A stretch of 64,000 nt of DNA from Nocardioides marmoribigeumensis (lineage in GTDB: Bacteria; Actinomycetota; Actinomycetes; Propionibacteriales; Nocardioidaceae), in assembly GCF_031458325.1 (NCBI RefSeq), contig NZ_JAVDYG010000001.1, positions 3,534,001 to 3,598,000 of the forward strand, given 5' to 3'. Shown piece after piece: positions 8,467 to 15,859 of the stretch. Within the stretch, counting starts at the first letter, position 1; every line of letters starts with the position of its first letter. The notes beneath the pieces were generated by a model. It was not told where the DNA came from. It did not search any database and saw only the letters and a list, made by a program, of their open reading frames with translations. The translations under genes were made by a program, and so were the position numbers.

Positions 8467-8487
8467 GCCGTCCCGTGGGGGGACGGC
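8467..8487 (+). other. Leader hairpin upstream of the EPS sugar transferase
   Basis: GCCGTCCC and GGGACGGC (8 bp) close a 5-nt loop GTGGG in the 109-bp gap between pth and the sugar transferase gene. It could be the pth terminator (no T-run follows) or a control element of the EPS gene leader. The choice is open. Confidence 0.4.
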
Positions 8488-8522
8488 CGCAACCACCTAC
8501 CAACCTTGGGGAGCTGGGGGAC

Positions 8523-9932
8523 ATGCCGACGATGCCTTCGACGGGCACCGCCACGACCGCGCGGGGGATGCAGCGGTCCGTCGCCCGCTCGGTGCCTGCC
8601 GAGCAGCGACGACGAGGCGCGATCCACCTCGAGGTGGGTCTTGCCATGATGGCGGCCGCCACGACGGCTCTCACCATGACCACCGACGCGGTCCTCCTCT
8701 GCGGCCAGCTGGTGCTCTGGGGCACCCTGGCCTACCGCCGCTCGGTCCCGCTGGCCGGACCGCCGCTGCGCCAGGTCCGTCCGCTCTTCCAGTCCCTCGG
8801 CATCGTGCTCGCGCTGACCTCGCTCGGCATCGCGCTGGGTCTCAACGACCTGGCCGGGCCTGCGCTCGCGCTGCCGATCTGCGCCGCCGCCCTCGCGGCG
8901 GCGGTCGGGCGGCTGCTCATGCTCCGACTGGCCGGCCCGATGCGCGTGCTGGTCGTGGGGGACCTCATGGCCGCCTCCCGGGCCGGACTGACCTGGCGGG
9001 GGAGCCGCCAGGTGAAGGTCGTGGGCAACATCGTCGTCCAGCCCGAGCAGACCTCGGCCGAGCCGCTCAAGGAGCTCCTGGGCGTGCCCGTGTGGAGCGA
9101 CCTCGACCAGCTGCCCGCGCTCGCCGAGGCCAGCCAGGCCGACCTCGTGGTCCTGGCGCCCGGCACCGGGCTCACCAGCGCCGACGTACGCCGGATCACC
9201 TGGGCGCTGCAGGACCACCACGCCGGTGTCGCGATGCTCGGCCTGTTCGACGCCGTCGCGCCCGAGCGCATCCGCGCCGGCCGCCTCGGCAACGAGACGC
9301 TCTGCGAGATCGACCCGCCCAAGGGCTCGCCGGTCGCGACGTTCCTCAAGGGCGCCTTCGACCGCCTCGCCGCGGCGCTGCTGCTGGTGGTGGCCGCGCC
9401 CGTGATGGCGGCGGTCGCGCTGGCGGTCAAGCTCGACAGCCGTGGACCCGTGCTCTTCCGCCAGACGCGGGTGGGGCGGCACGGCGCGCTGTTCACCGTC
9501 CTCAAGGTCCGCACGATGCGCTCCGACGCCGAGGAGGTCAAGGCCGAGCTGATCGACTCCAACGAGTTCGACGGGGTCCTGTTCAAGATCAAGCGCGACC
9601 CGCGGGTGACCCGGGTGGGCCAGTTCCTGCGGAAGTTCTCCCTCGACGAGCTGCCCCAGCTGCTCAACGTGCTGCGCGGCGAGATGTCGCTGATCGGACC
9701 GCGCCCGTTCCTGCCCGCCGAGACCGCCCAGATGGCCGCCGACGACCTGCGGCGCCTCGCGGTCAAGCCCGGCATCACCGGGCTGTGGCAGGTCAGCGGT
9801 CGCTCCGACCTCGACTGGGACGAGTCGGTGGCCCTGGACACCTACTACGCCGACAACTGGAGCCTCGGCTCCGACGTGCAGATCGCCCTGCGCACGGTCG
9901 GTGCGGTGATCAACGCCAAGGGCGCCTACTGA
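8523..9932 (+). CDS. Polyprenyl glycosylphosphotransferase (initiating EPS sugar transferase)
   Basis: A 469-residue polytopic membrane enzyme of the WcaJ/WbaP type. The N-terminal third has several hydrophobic helices, followed by a Rossmann-like segment (VLVVGDLMAASRAG). A re-entrant helix starts at KGAFDRLAAALLLVVAAPV, followed by the catalytic bacterial sugar transferase domain with FRQTRVGRHG, VLKVRTMRSDA and LPQLLNVLRGEMSLIGPRPF. It moves a sugar-1-phosphate onto undecaprenyl phosphate, the first committed EPS step. ATG 8523 is chosen for the GGGGAG-rich site before it; an in-frame GTG at 8439 would add 28 residues. It opens the EPS island. Confidence 0.9.
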   Translation: MPTMPSTGTATTARGMQRSVARSVPAEQRRRGAIHLEVGLAMMAAATTALTMTTDAVLLCGQLVLWGTLAYRRSVPLAGPPLRQVRPLFQSLGIVLALTSLGIALGLNDLAGPALALPICAAALAAAVGRLLMLRLAGPMRVLVVGDLMAASRAGLTWRGSRQVKVVGNIVVQPEQTSAEPLKELLGVPVWSDLDQLPALAEASQADLVVLAPGTGLTSADVRRITWALQDHHAGVAMLGLFDAVAPERIRAGRLGNETLCEIDPPKGSPVATFLKGAFDRLAAALLLVVAAPVMAAVALAVKLDSRGPVLFRQTRVGRHGALFTVLKVRTMRSDAEEVKAELIDSNEFDGVLFKIKRDPRVTRVGQFLRKFSLDELPQLLNVLRGEMSLIGPRPFLPAETAQMAADDLRRLAVKPGITGLWQVSGRSDLDWDESVALDTYYADNWSLGSDVQIALRTVGAVINAKGAY

Positions 9933-9961
9933 GGCACGTGGCCCCGTGAGAGGGTGACCGC

Positions 9962-10789
9962 GTGACCGACCACGAGCCCGAGCAGGCCCTCTCCGACGTC
10001 GTCTCCGGGTTCGACCCGGGCACCCCCGCGCCAGGCCTCGACGACCACGGTCTCGCCGCCTGGCTGGCGACGGCGGCGGGCGACCTCCTCACCCAGGTGC
10101 GGGCGACCGGGCTCGAGGGCAAGGCCCTCAAGGACGCCGGTGACGGCGCCGCGCACGATCTCCTGATGCGGCTGCTGGCCGAGCACCGCCCCGGCGACGC
10201 GGTGCTGTCGGAGGAGGGCAAGGACGACAAGGTCCGCCTCACCTCCTCGCGCGCCTGGATCGTCGACCCGTTGGACGGCACGCGCGAGTTCTCCGAGCCC
10301 CCGCGCGAGGACTGGGCGGTGCACGTCGCTCTCTGGGAGGGGCACGACGGTGAGGGCGACCTCGTCGCCGGCGCCGTGGCGCAGCCCGGCCTGGGCCGCA
10401 CGTTCCACACCGGTGAGCCGCCGGTCGTGCCCGAGCGCACGTCCGAGCGCCCGCGCATCGCGGTCTCCCGCACGCGCCCACCGGCCTTCGTGCAGGCGCT
10501 CGCGGAGGAGATCGGCGCCGAGCTGGTCCCGATGGGGTCGGCCGGGGCGAAGGTGATCTCCGTGGTGCGCGACGTCTCCGACGCCTACGTCCACGCCGGC
10601 GGCCAGTACGAGTGGGACTCCGCCGCGCCGGTGGCGGTCGCGCGCGCCGTGGGCCTGCACACGAGCCGCGTGGACGGCAGCCCGCTGCGCTACAACCAGG
10701 ACGAGGTCCTGCTGCCCGACCTCGTCGTGTGCCGCCCCGAGCTGGCCGAGCCCATCCTGGCCTTCGTCCGCCGCCACGGCACCGAGTGA
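9962..10789 (+). CDS. cysQ: 3'(2'),5'-bisphosphate nucleotidase (CysQ-like PAP phosphatase)
   Basis: A 275-residue Li+-sensitive phosphatase of the inositol monophosphatase fold. Metal-binding motifs are visible: DAVLSEEGKDD (the EE pair), WIVDPLDGTREF (DPLDGT) and YEWDSAAPVAVA near the C-terminus. The REDWAVHVALW stretch fits CysQ more than HisN or SuhB. CysQ hydrolyses PAP, the by-product of PAPS-dependent sulfotransferases, and one such sulfotransferase is encoded in the same island (26910-27941). GTG 9962 lies 29 bp after the sugar transferase. The alternative is a general inositol phosphatase. Confidence 0.85.
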   Translation: MTDHEPEQALSDVVSGFDPGTPAPGLDDHGLAAWLATAAGDLLTQVRATGLEGKALKDAGDGAAHDLLMRLLAEHRPGDAVLSEEGKDDKVRLTSSRAWIVDPLDGTREFSEPPREDWAVHVALWEGHDGEGDLVAGAVAQPGLGRTFHTGEPPVVPERTSERPRIAVSRTRPPAFVQALAEEIGAELVPMGSAGAKVISVVRDVSDAYVHAGGQYEWDSAAPVAVARAVGLHTSRVDGSPLRYNQDEVLLPDLVVCRPELAEPILAFVRRHGTE

Positions 10790-11463
10790 GCGCACCGCGG
10801 CCCGCAGCGGTCCTGTGGGACGCCGACGGGGTGCTGCAGACCGTGCCCCGGGGGTGGGAGCACACGATGCGTCCCGTCGTCGAGGGCCACGTCGACGACG
10901 TCGAGGCGTTCCTGGTCGAGGCGTTCGAGGCCGAGGCGCCGTCGTTGCGTGGCGAGGTGCCCTGGTCGCGCCAGCTCACCGACCTGCTCGAGCGCTGGGG
11001 GGTGCCGGAGCTGCACGACCGCGCCCTGGAGGTGTGGTTCACCATCATCCCCGTGACCGGGTCGCGCGACCTGGTCCGCCGCGTCCGCTTGGGCGGGACC
11101 GGCTGCCACCTGGCCAGCAACCAGGACCGCACCCGGGCCGAGCACATGGTCACCGAGGTCGGCTACGACGAGCTGCTCGACGGCTGCTTCTTCAGCTGCT
11201 TCCTCGGGATCGCCAAGCCGGAGCCGGCCTTCTTCCGCGCGATCCTGGACGAGCTCGCCCTCGTGCCGGAGCAGGTGCTGTTCGTCGACGACAACCCGGT
11301 CAACGTCGCGGCCGCGGAGGGGCTCGGCATCCGGTCCCTGTGCTGGAACGACCGGGAGGACCTCGACCTGCTCGAGTCCTGGCTGCGTGGGCAGGGCGCG
11401 CTGGACGACCGAGGTCCCGCCCACGTGGCCCCCGCACGCACAATTTCAGGCCCTTGGGCCTAA
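10786..11463 (+). CDS. HAD family hydrolase
   Basis: A 225-residue haloacid dehalogenase-like phosphatase. Motif I is WDADGV with the Asp nucleophile near the N-terminus. Motif II Thr/Ser lies near LASNQDRT, the catalytic Lys near GIAKPEPAFF, and motif IV is VLFVDDNPVNVAAAEGLG. Its GTG overlaps the cysQ stop (GTGA), so the two are translationally coupled. The substrate is not evident; an EPS sugar-phosphate precursor or a housekeeping role are both possible. The last codons contain an inverted repeat discussed as a regulatory site. Confidence 0.87.
   Translation: MSAPRPAAVLWDADGVLQTVPRGWEHTMRPVVEGHVDDVEAFLVEAFEAEAPSLRGEVPWSRQLTDLLERWGVPELHDRALEVWFTIIPVTGSRDLVRRVRLGGTGCHLASNQDRTRAEHMVTEVGYDELLDGCFFSCFLGIAKPEPAFFRAILDELALVPEQVLFVDDNPVNVAAAEGLGIRSLCWNDREDLDLLESWLRGQGALDDRGPAHVAPARTISGPWA
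11448..11461. promoter_or_regulatory. Perfect 14-bp palindrome before the surface propeller gene
   Basis: AGGCCCTTGGGCCT sits at the end of the HAD gene, 100 bp before the surface protein start. It has the same arm length as the GGGAC-N4-GTCCC boxes before the two glycosidases, but with A-to-C changes. It may be a weak member of the same operator family or a terminator stem for the cysQ-HAD transcript. About 40 nt downstream GCGTGA/TCACGC forms another inverted repeat (about 11497-11519). Confidence 0.35.
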
Positions 11464-11560
11464 CCCCGGGCCCGGAGGTCCGTTGGTAAAGAAAGCGTGA
11501 TTTGCCACGATTCACGCAGGGGGTCTGCTACAGGCTCCGTCCTGGGGGATCGAGGGGTTC

Positions 11561-13861
11561 GTGTTCCGTTCACAGCTGCTGCGCTGGCTCGTGCTGGCGG
11601 TCGGTCTCGCCACGATCTGGGGGGCCACCTCCCTGGTCGTCGCCCAGGCCGCCGTCCAGGTCAGCCCCAGCGCGTCCCCGAGCTGGCGGGTCAACGGCAA
11701 GGTGTCGGCGACCGTGGTCAGCGGCGACACCCTGGTCGTCGGTGGCAGCTTCACCACCGCGACCGCTCCTGACGGCACGACCGCCCCGCGGGCCAACCTC
11801 GCGGCGTTCTCCATGTCGACCGGCGCGCTCCTGACCGGGTGGCGCGCCGACACCGACGGCAAGGTGCTCGCCCTGAGCGTCACCGGCACGCGGGTCTTCG
11901 TGGGAGGGTCCTTCACCACCGTGGCCGGCCAGTCCCGCCCCCACCTCGCGCGGGTGAGCCTCGCCGACGGCGCGCTCGCGGCGCCCTCCTGGCAGCTCGA
12001 CGGCGACGTGATGTCGCTGGAGTCGGCGGGCGAGACGGTCTACGCGGGCGGTTCCTTCCTCACCCTGGGCGGGCTCGACCAGTACCGCCTGATGAAGCTC
12101 GAGGCCGGCACCGGCGCCGTCGACCGCACGTTCTTCCCACGCACCAACGGACCCGTGCAGGCGCTGCAGCTGGCTCCGGACGGCAGCCGGCTCTTCGTCG
12201 GCGGCTCGTTCACCACCCTCAGCGGCCTGAGCCGCAACGGTCTCGGTGTCCTCGACCCCGCCACCGGCGAGCCGACCGCCACCGTCTTCCCCTACTCCGT
12301 GTCGCCCACCCTCAGCCTGGCCATCGACGACACCGGCAGCCGGATCTTCGCCGGCTCCGCCAACGTCAACAACGTCATCAGCGCCTACAGCACCGCGACC
12401 GGTGCCTTGGCGTGGCAGCACGTCGCCGACGGTGACATCCAGGCGGCCGACTACTACGACGGCACGGTCTACTTCGGCTTCCACGAGGGCGACGGCGGTG
12501 ACACGACCGTCCGGATGCTCGCCGCCGATGCGGCCACGGGCGCGATCGACACCGCCTTCCGGCCCACCTTCGACGCGTTCTACGGCGTCTTCGCCATCGA
12601 CGCCGGACCGTGGGGGATCGCGGCGGGCGGCGTGTTCACCAGTGTCTCCGGGGTGCCGGCCCAGGGCTTCGTGCGCTTCACCACGCCCCGGACGTCCGCG
12701 ACCACCACGCTGCTGCCCTCGGGCTCCACGTGGCGCTACCTCGACACCGGCCAGGTGGCCGCGGGGTGGCAGACCGTGGGCTTCGACGACCGTGGCTGGT
12801 CGAGCGGGCCGGCCCAGCTCGGCTACGGCGACGGTGACGAGCGCACCGTCGTCAACAGCGGGCCCTCCACCGGCCACTACCCGACGACCTGGTTCCGCAC
12901 GACCTTCGACGGGGGGTCCACCGCGCCGACCTCGCTGGTCCTGTCGCTGATGGCCGACGACGGTGCGGTGGTCTACCTCAACGGCGTCGAGGTGGCGCGG
13001 GACAACCTGCCGACCGGCACGATCACGGCCGACACCTGGGCGCTCACGGCGCGGGCGGGTGCCGAGGAGTCGGCGTTCCGCGACGTGCAGCTGGCCGACG
13101 GGGTGGCCCGTGCGGGCACCAACGTGGTGGCGGTGGAGGTGCACCAGGAGAGCGCCTCGTCCTCCGACGTCAGCTTCGACCTGGCGCTGCGCGGGGCCAC
13201 CACGGCCTCGTCGCCCTCCAGCTCCCCGACGAGCCCGGTCAGCTCGCCGACCAGCCCCACCACGTCGCCGACGAGCCCGACGACCTCGCCGACCTCGCCG
13301 ACCTCGCCGACCTCGCCGACCAGCCCCACCACGTCGACCACCAGCCCCACACCGCCGCCGCCCACGACCTACGTCCCGGCCGGCACGGCGTGGCGCTACT
13401 GGGACAAGGGGACGCGTCCGACCGGGTGGTCGGCGACCTCGTTCAGCGACACCACCTGGGCCTCCGGCAACGCCGAGCTCGGGTTCGGTGACGGTGACGA
13501 GGCCACGGTGGTCTCCTCCGGAGGTCGCAAGTCGGTCTATCTGACGTCGTACTTCCGCCGCACCTTCAGCGTCCCGGTCCTGCCGACGGTCGACCTGCGG
13601 CTCTCGATGGTGATCGACGACGGCGCGGTGGTCTACGTCAACGGGCGCGAGGTCGCCCGCGACAACATGCCGACGGGCACCGTGAGCAACACGACCAGGG
13701 CCTCGACGGCGCGTGCCGGCGCCGCCGAGCGGGCCTGGCGGGACTTCACCGTGCCGCGGTCGGCGCTGGTCGCGGGGACCAACCTGATCGCCGTCGAGGT
13801 GCACCAGGACAGCACGTCCTCGAGCGACCTCAGCTTCAACGCCCTGCTGCGCACCCCCTGA
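11561..13861 (+). CDS. Secreted beta-propeller surface protein with two C-terminal EPS-associated domains
   Basis: A 766-residue exported protein. A signal peptide/anchor covers residues 1-30 (LLRWLVLAVGLATIWGATSLVVAQAA). Residues about 35-375 hold propeller-like repeats with the recurring strand VFVGGSFTTVAG / VYAGGSFLTLGG / LFVGGSFTTLSG, resembling delta-60-type repeats. Residues about 383-547 and 603-766 are two copies of one domain (PSGSTWRYLDTG ... GYGDGDE ... VYLNGVEVARDNLPTG ... NVVAVEVHQ), joined by a Ser/Thr/Pro linker made of TSPTSPTS repeats. The same domain ends both glycosidases downstream. The GTG start follows a GGGG-rich site. A matrix or cell-surface role is inferred; no enzyme motif is seen. 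Confidence 0.82.
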   Translation: MFRSQLLRWLVLAVGLATIWGATSLVVAQAAVQVSPSASPSWRVNGKVSATVVSGDTLVVGGSFTTATAPDGTTAPRANLAAFSMSTGALLTGWRADTDGKVLALSVTGTRVFVGGSFTTVAGQSRPHLARVSLADGALAAPSWQLDGDVMSLESAGETVYAGGSFLTLGGLDQYRLMKLEAGTGAVDRTFFPRTNGPVQALQLAPDGSRLFVGGSFTTLSGLSRNGLGVLDPATGEPTATVFPYSVSPTLSLAIDDTGSRIFAGSANVNNVISAYSTATGALAWQHVADGDIQAADYYDGTVYFGFHEGDGGDTTVRMLAADAATGAIDTAFRPTFDAFYGVFAIDAGPWGIAAGGVFTSVSGVPAQGFVRFTTPRTSATTTLLPSGSTWRYLDTGQVAAGWQTVGFDDRGWSSGPAQLGYGDGDERTVVNSGPSTGHYPTTWFRTTFDGGSTAPTSLVLSLMADDGAVVYLNGVEVARDNLPTGTITADTWALTARAGAEESAFRDVQLADGVARAGTNVVAVEVHQESASSSDVSFDLALRGATTASSPSSSPTSPVSSPTSPTTSPTSPTTSPTSPTSPTSPTSPTTSTTSPTPPPPTTYVPAGTAWRYWDKGTRPTGWSATSFSDTTWASGNAELGFGDGDEATVVSSGGRKSVYLTSYFRRTFSVPVLPTVDLRLSMVIDDGAVVYVNGREVARDNMPTGTVSNTTRASTARAGAAERAWRDFTVPRSALVAGTNLIAVEVHQDSTSSSDLSFNALLRTP

Positions 13862-13867
13862 GGCGGC

Positions 13868-15640
13868 TCAGCTGGTCTTCAGCATCCGGAACATCTTGAG
13901 GTCGAAGCGCACGTCGGACGAGCTCCGGTCGGCGTTGTGGATCTCGACCGCGATCACGTTCTTGCCCTTGCGCAGCAGCCGGCTGGAGAAGCTGCGGCTG
14001 AGCCAGGTGGTCTCGGCGTCGATGTCGGAGATCGTGGTCCGCGCCGGCGTGCCCCAGCTGAAGCCGCTGGGCAGGTTGTCGGTCCAGACGCGACGGTTGT
14101 TGACGTAGACCGCGATGGCGTCGTCGCGCTGCACCTGGAGCCAGAAGCGGCTGGTGGCGCCGGGCTTGGCGATCCAGAGGTTCTTGCGGAACGCGTAGGT
14201 CATGCGCGAGGCGTGCACCCGGGAGCGCAGGCCCTCGTCGCCGTAGCCGAGCACCGAGGTGCCGGTCTTCCAGGAGCGGGCGTTGAACCGGATCTTCTTC
14301 CAACCCCAGGCCTTGCGGCCGGAGTCGTTGAACTTCCAGCGCGACCCGCTCGGCACGAGCGTCTGCCGCCGCATCGTGGGGATGATCCGAGGCTCGGACG
14401 TGGGGTCGGAGGTCGGGGCCGTGGTGGGGGTGCTGGTTGGGGTGCTGGTGGGGGTGCTGGTCGGGGTGCTGGTCGGGGTGCTGGTGGGGGTGCTGGTCGG
14501 AGACGCGGTGGGGCTGGTGGTGGGCAGCTGGACGGTGCCACGCAGGACCTTGAAGAGGGGGAGGACCGCGCGCGGGGTGAAGTCGCGCTTCATCAGGCCG
14601 TAGCCGTCCTGCTGGGCGTTGCCGGTGTTCTTGTCGCGGCTGTTGTACCAGATCATCGTCTCGACCTGGGGCCAGCGCTTCTGGGTGAGGGCGACGGCGC
14701 GCTGGAAGTAGTCGGCCTGGGTCGCCTCGGTGACGCCGCGGTTCCACGGCTCGGTGGTCGAGCTGTTGTCGTGCACCGACCAGCCGAACTCGGTGAACCA
14801 GATCGGCTTGGCGGAGTCGCCACGGGTGGCCATGAGGGAGACCAGCGTGTCGGTGTACATCATCGTCCAGATGTTGCCGTTGGCCGGCGTCTCGGGGGCG
14901 GCGTCGGCGGGGCCCATGTAGGGGTGCACGGCCATGGTGTCGAAGTAGTTCTTGGCGCCGGCGTCGTAGGTCTTCTGGATCCAGGGCGTGTCGACGTACA
15001 TCGTGCCGCCGAAGACGATGTTGACGCCCGGGTCGGCGGCGTGGGCCGCGGTGTAGCCCGCCTTGAGCAGCGCCGTGTACTTCGCGGGGTCGGCGCCGAC
15101 GAAGAAGTCGGCGGAGTTGGGCTCGTTCCAGATCTCCCAGGCGTCGACCTTGCCCTTCCACAGCGACACGAAGTGCGCCAGTGCGGTGCCGTAGGTCCGG
15201 GGGTCGGTCGGGGCGGCGAGGGGACCCTTGCCGCCGTTGGCCCAGTCGGGCGTGCGCCAGAAGGTGACCAGGACCTTGAGGCCGCGGGCCTTCGCCGCCT
15301 CGATCTGCTTCTGGACGAAGGGCACGGCCCAGCCGGTGTCGTAGGTGCCGGCCTGGGGCTGGAGCATCGCCCAGCCGACGTCGATGCGCACCCACTGGAC
15401 GCCGTTGGCCGACATCGCGTCGAGCTCCTTGGCGCGGTCGGTGTCGGTCTGGTCGGACCAGGTGGCGTGCCACTGCGCGCCGAGACCGGGGCCGGTCGTG
15501 GTCGCCGCGCCCGCGGGGGATGCGGTCGAGGCGGTCGCCACGGTGACCAGCAGCGCAGCCAGGACGGCCGACGTCACGGTGGCCACCAGGGCCTTCAGCA
15601 GGGTGTGCGGTGCTGTGGGGCGCACGGCAGCAACAGTCAT
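13868..15640 (-). CDS. Secreted clan GH-A glycoside hydrolase (PslG-like) with linker and C-terminal binding-like domain
   Basis: A 590-residue exported glycosidase. The signal peptide is residues 1-46 (ending SPAGAA). The catalytic TIM barrel spans about 48-395, with WEIWNEPN giving the acid/base Glu173 and WFTEFGW giving the nucleophile Glu284, typical of clan GH-A (GH5/GH39-like). A Thr/Ser/Pro linker of repeated TPTS follows, then the shared C-terminal domain (about 427-590). PslG-type enzymes cut the polysaccharide made by their own cluster, a likely role here (inference). ATG 15640 follows GGGAGG. The barrel is nearly identical to that of the next gene. Confidence 0.87.
   Translation of the reverse strand: MTVAAVRPTAPHTLLKALVATVTSAVLAALLVTVATASTASPAGAATTTGPGLGAQWHATWSDQTDTDRAKELDAMSANGVQWVRIDVGWAMLQPQAGTYDTGWAVPFVQKQIEAAKARGLKVLVTFWRTPDWANGGKGPLAAPTDPRTYGTALAHFVSLWKGKVDAWEIWNEPNSADFFVGADPAKYTALLKAGYTAAHAADPGVNIVFGGTMYVDTPWIQKTYDAGAKNYFDTMAVHPYMGPADAAPETPANGNIWTMMYTDTLVSLMATRGDSAKPIWFTEFGWSVHDNSSTTEPWNRGVTEATQADYFQRAVALTQKRWPQVETMIWYNSRDKNTGNAQQDGYGLMKRDFTPRAVLPLFKVLRGTVQLPTTSPTASPTSTPTSTPTSTPTSTPTSTPTSTPTTAPTSDPTSEPRIIPTMRRQTLVPSGSRWKFNDSGRKAWGWKKIRFNARSWKTGTSVLGYGDEGLRSRVHASRMTYAFRKNLWIAKPGATSRFWLQVQRDDAIAVYVNNRRVWTDNLPSGFSWGTPARTTISDIDAETTWLSRSFSSRLLRKGKNVIAVEIHNADRSSSDVRFDLKMFRMLKTS
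14736..15073. repeat. 338-bp block identical to 16725-17062 (paralogous glycosidase genes)
   Basis: By reading both copies, every base from 14736 to 15073 matches the second copy at an offset of 1989. Flanking catalytic-domain sequence is also close but carries scattered differences. It covers the part of the barrel that includes the nucleophile Glu. The block points to recent duplication or gene conversion between the tandem glycosidases. Confidence 0.9.
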
Positions 15641-15698
15641 CTCGAGGTCCTCCCAAACCGCGAATGGAATCCGGGCCGGCCTCTCCCAAAGCAGCGGC

Positions 15699-15737
15699 CC
15701 AGGACTTAAGTGTGCACTGTTATGGGACCTAGGTCCC
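15699..15737 (-). promoter_or_regulatory. DevR/DosR-like box and conserved promoter block of the first glycosidase
   Basis: GGGACCTAGGTCCC (15724-15737) is a perfect palindrome matching the GGGAC-N4-GTCCC core of DevR/DosR boxes. On the minus strand the sequence CACACTTAAGTCCTGG (15714-15699) starts 16.5 nt from the palindrome centre. The identical 16-mer occurs at the identical distance from the box before the second glycosidase. Activation by a NarL/DevR-type response regulator is an inference; no such regulator is encoded in this window. Confidence 0.6.
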
Positions 15738-15781
15738 GAAAAGGGGGCAATAGGGCGATTCTTTTTACGCTGCCCCTGTGA

Positions 15782-15824
15782 CGAGGTCGTGACCGGTCGG
15801 TGGTGGCGACCGGTCACGACCTCG
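15782..15824 (-). terminator. 17-bp-stem hairpin after the second glycosidase gene
   Basis: Arms 15782-15798 and 15808-15824 (CGAGGTCGTGACCGGTC and its complement) pair perfectly around a 9-nt loop. It lies 36 bp downstream of the second glycosidase stop. No T-run follows on the minus strand, so it may act as a factor-independent hairpin of the actinobacterial type or as an mRNA end-stabiliser. It would also separate that transcript from the next gene's promoter. Confidence 0.65.
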
Positions 15825-15859
15825 GTGGCGGGGGCACAGGCCCCGCCGGGGGCCCTGCC

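Noticed and set aside
14411-14511. Short direct repeats that might suggest a CRISPR array or satellite
   Set aside because: They encode the Ser/Thr/Pro linker of the glycosidase; units are codon-phased and there are no spacers. The same holds for 13200-13370 and 16350-16510.
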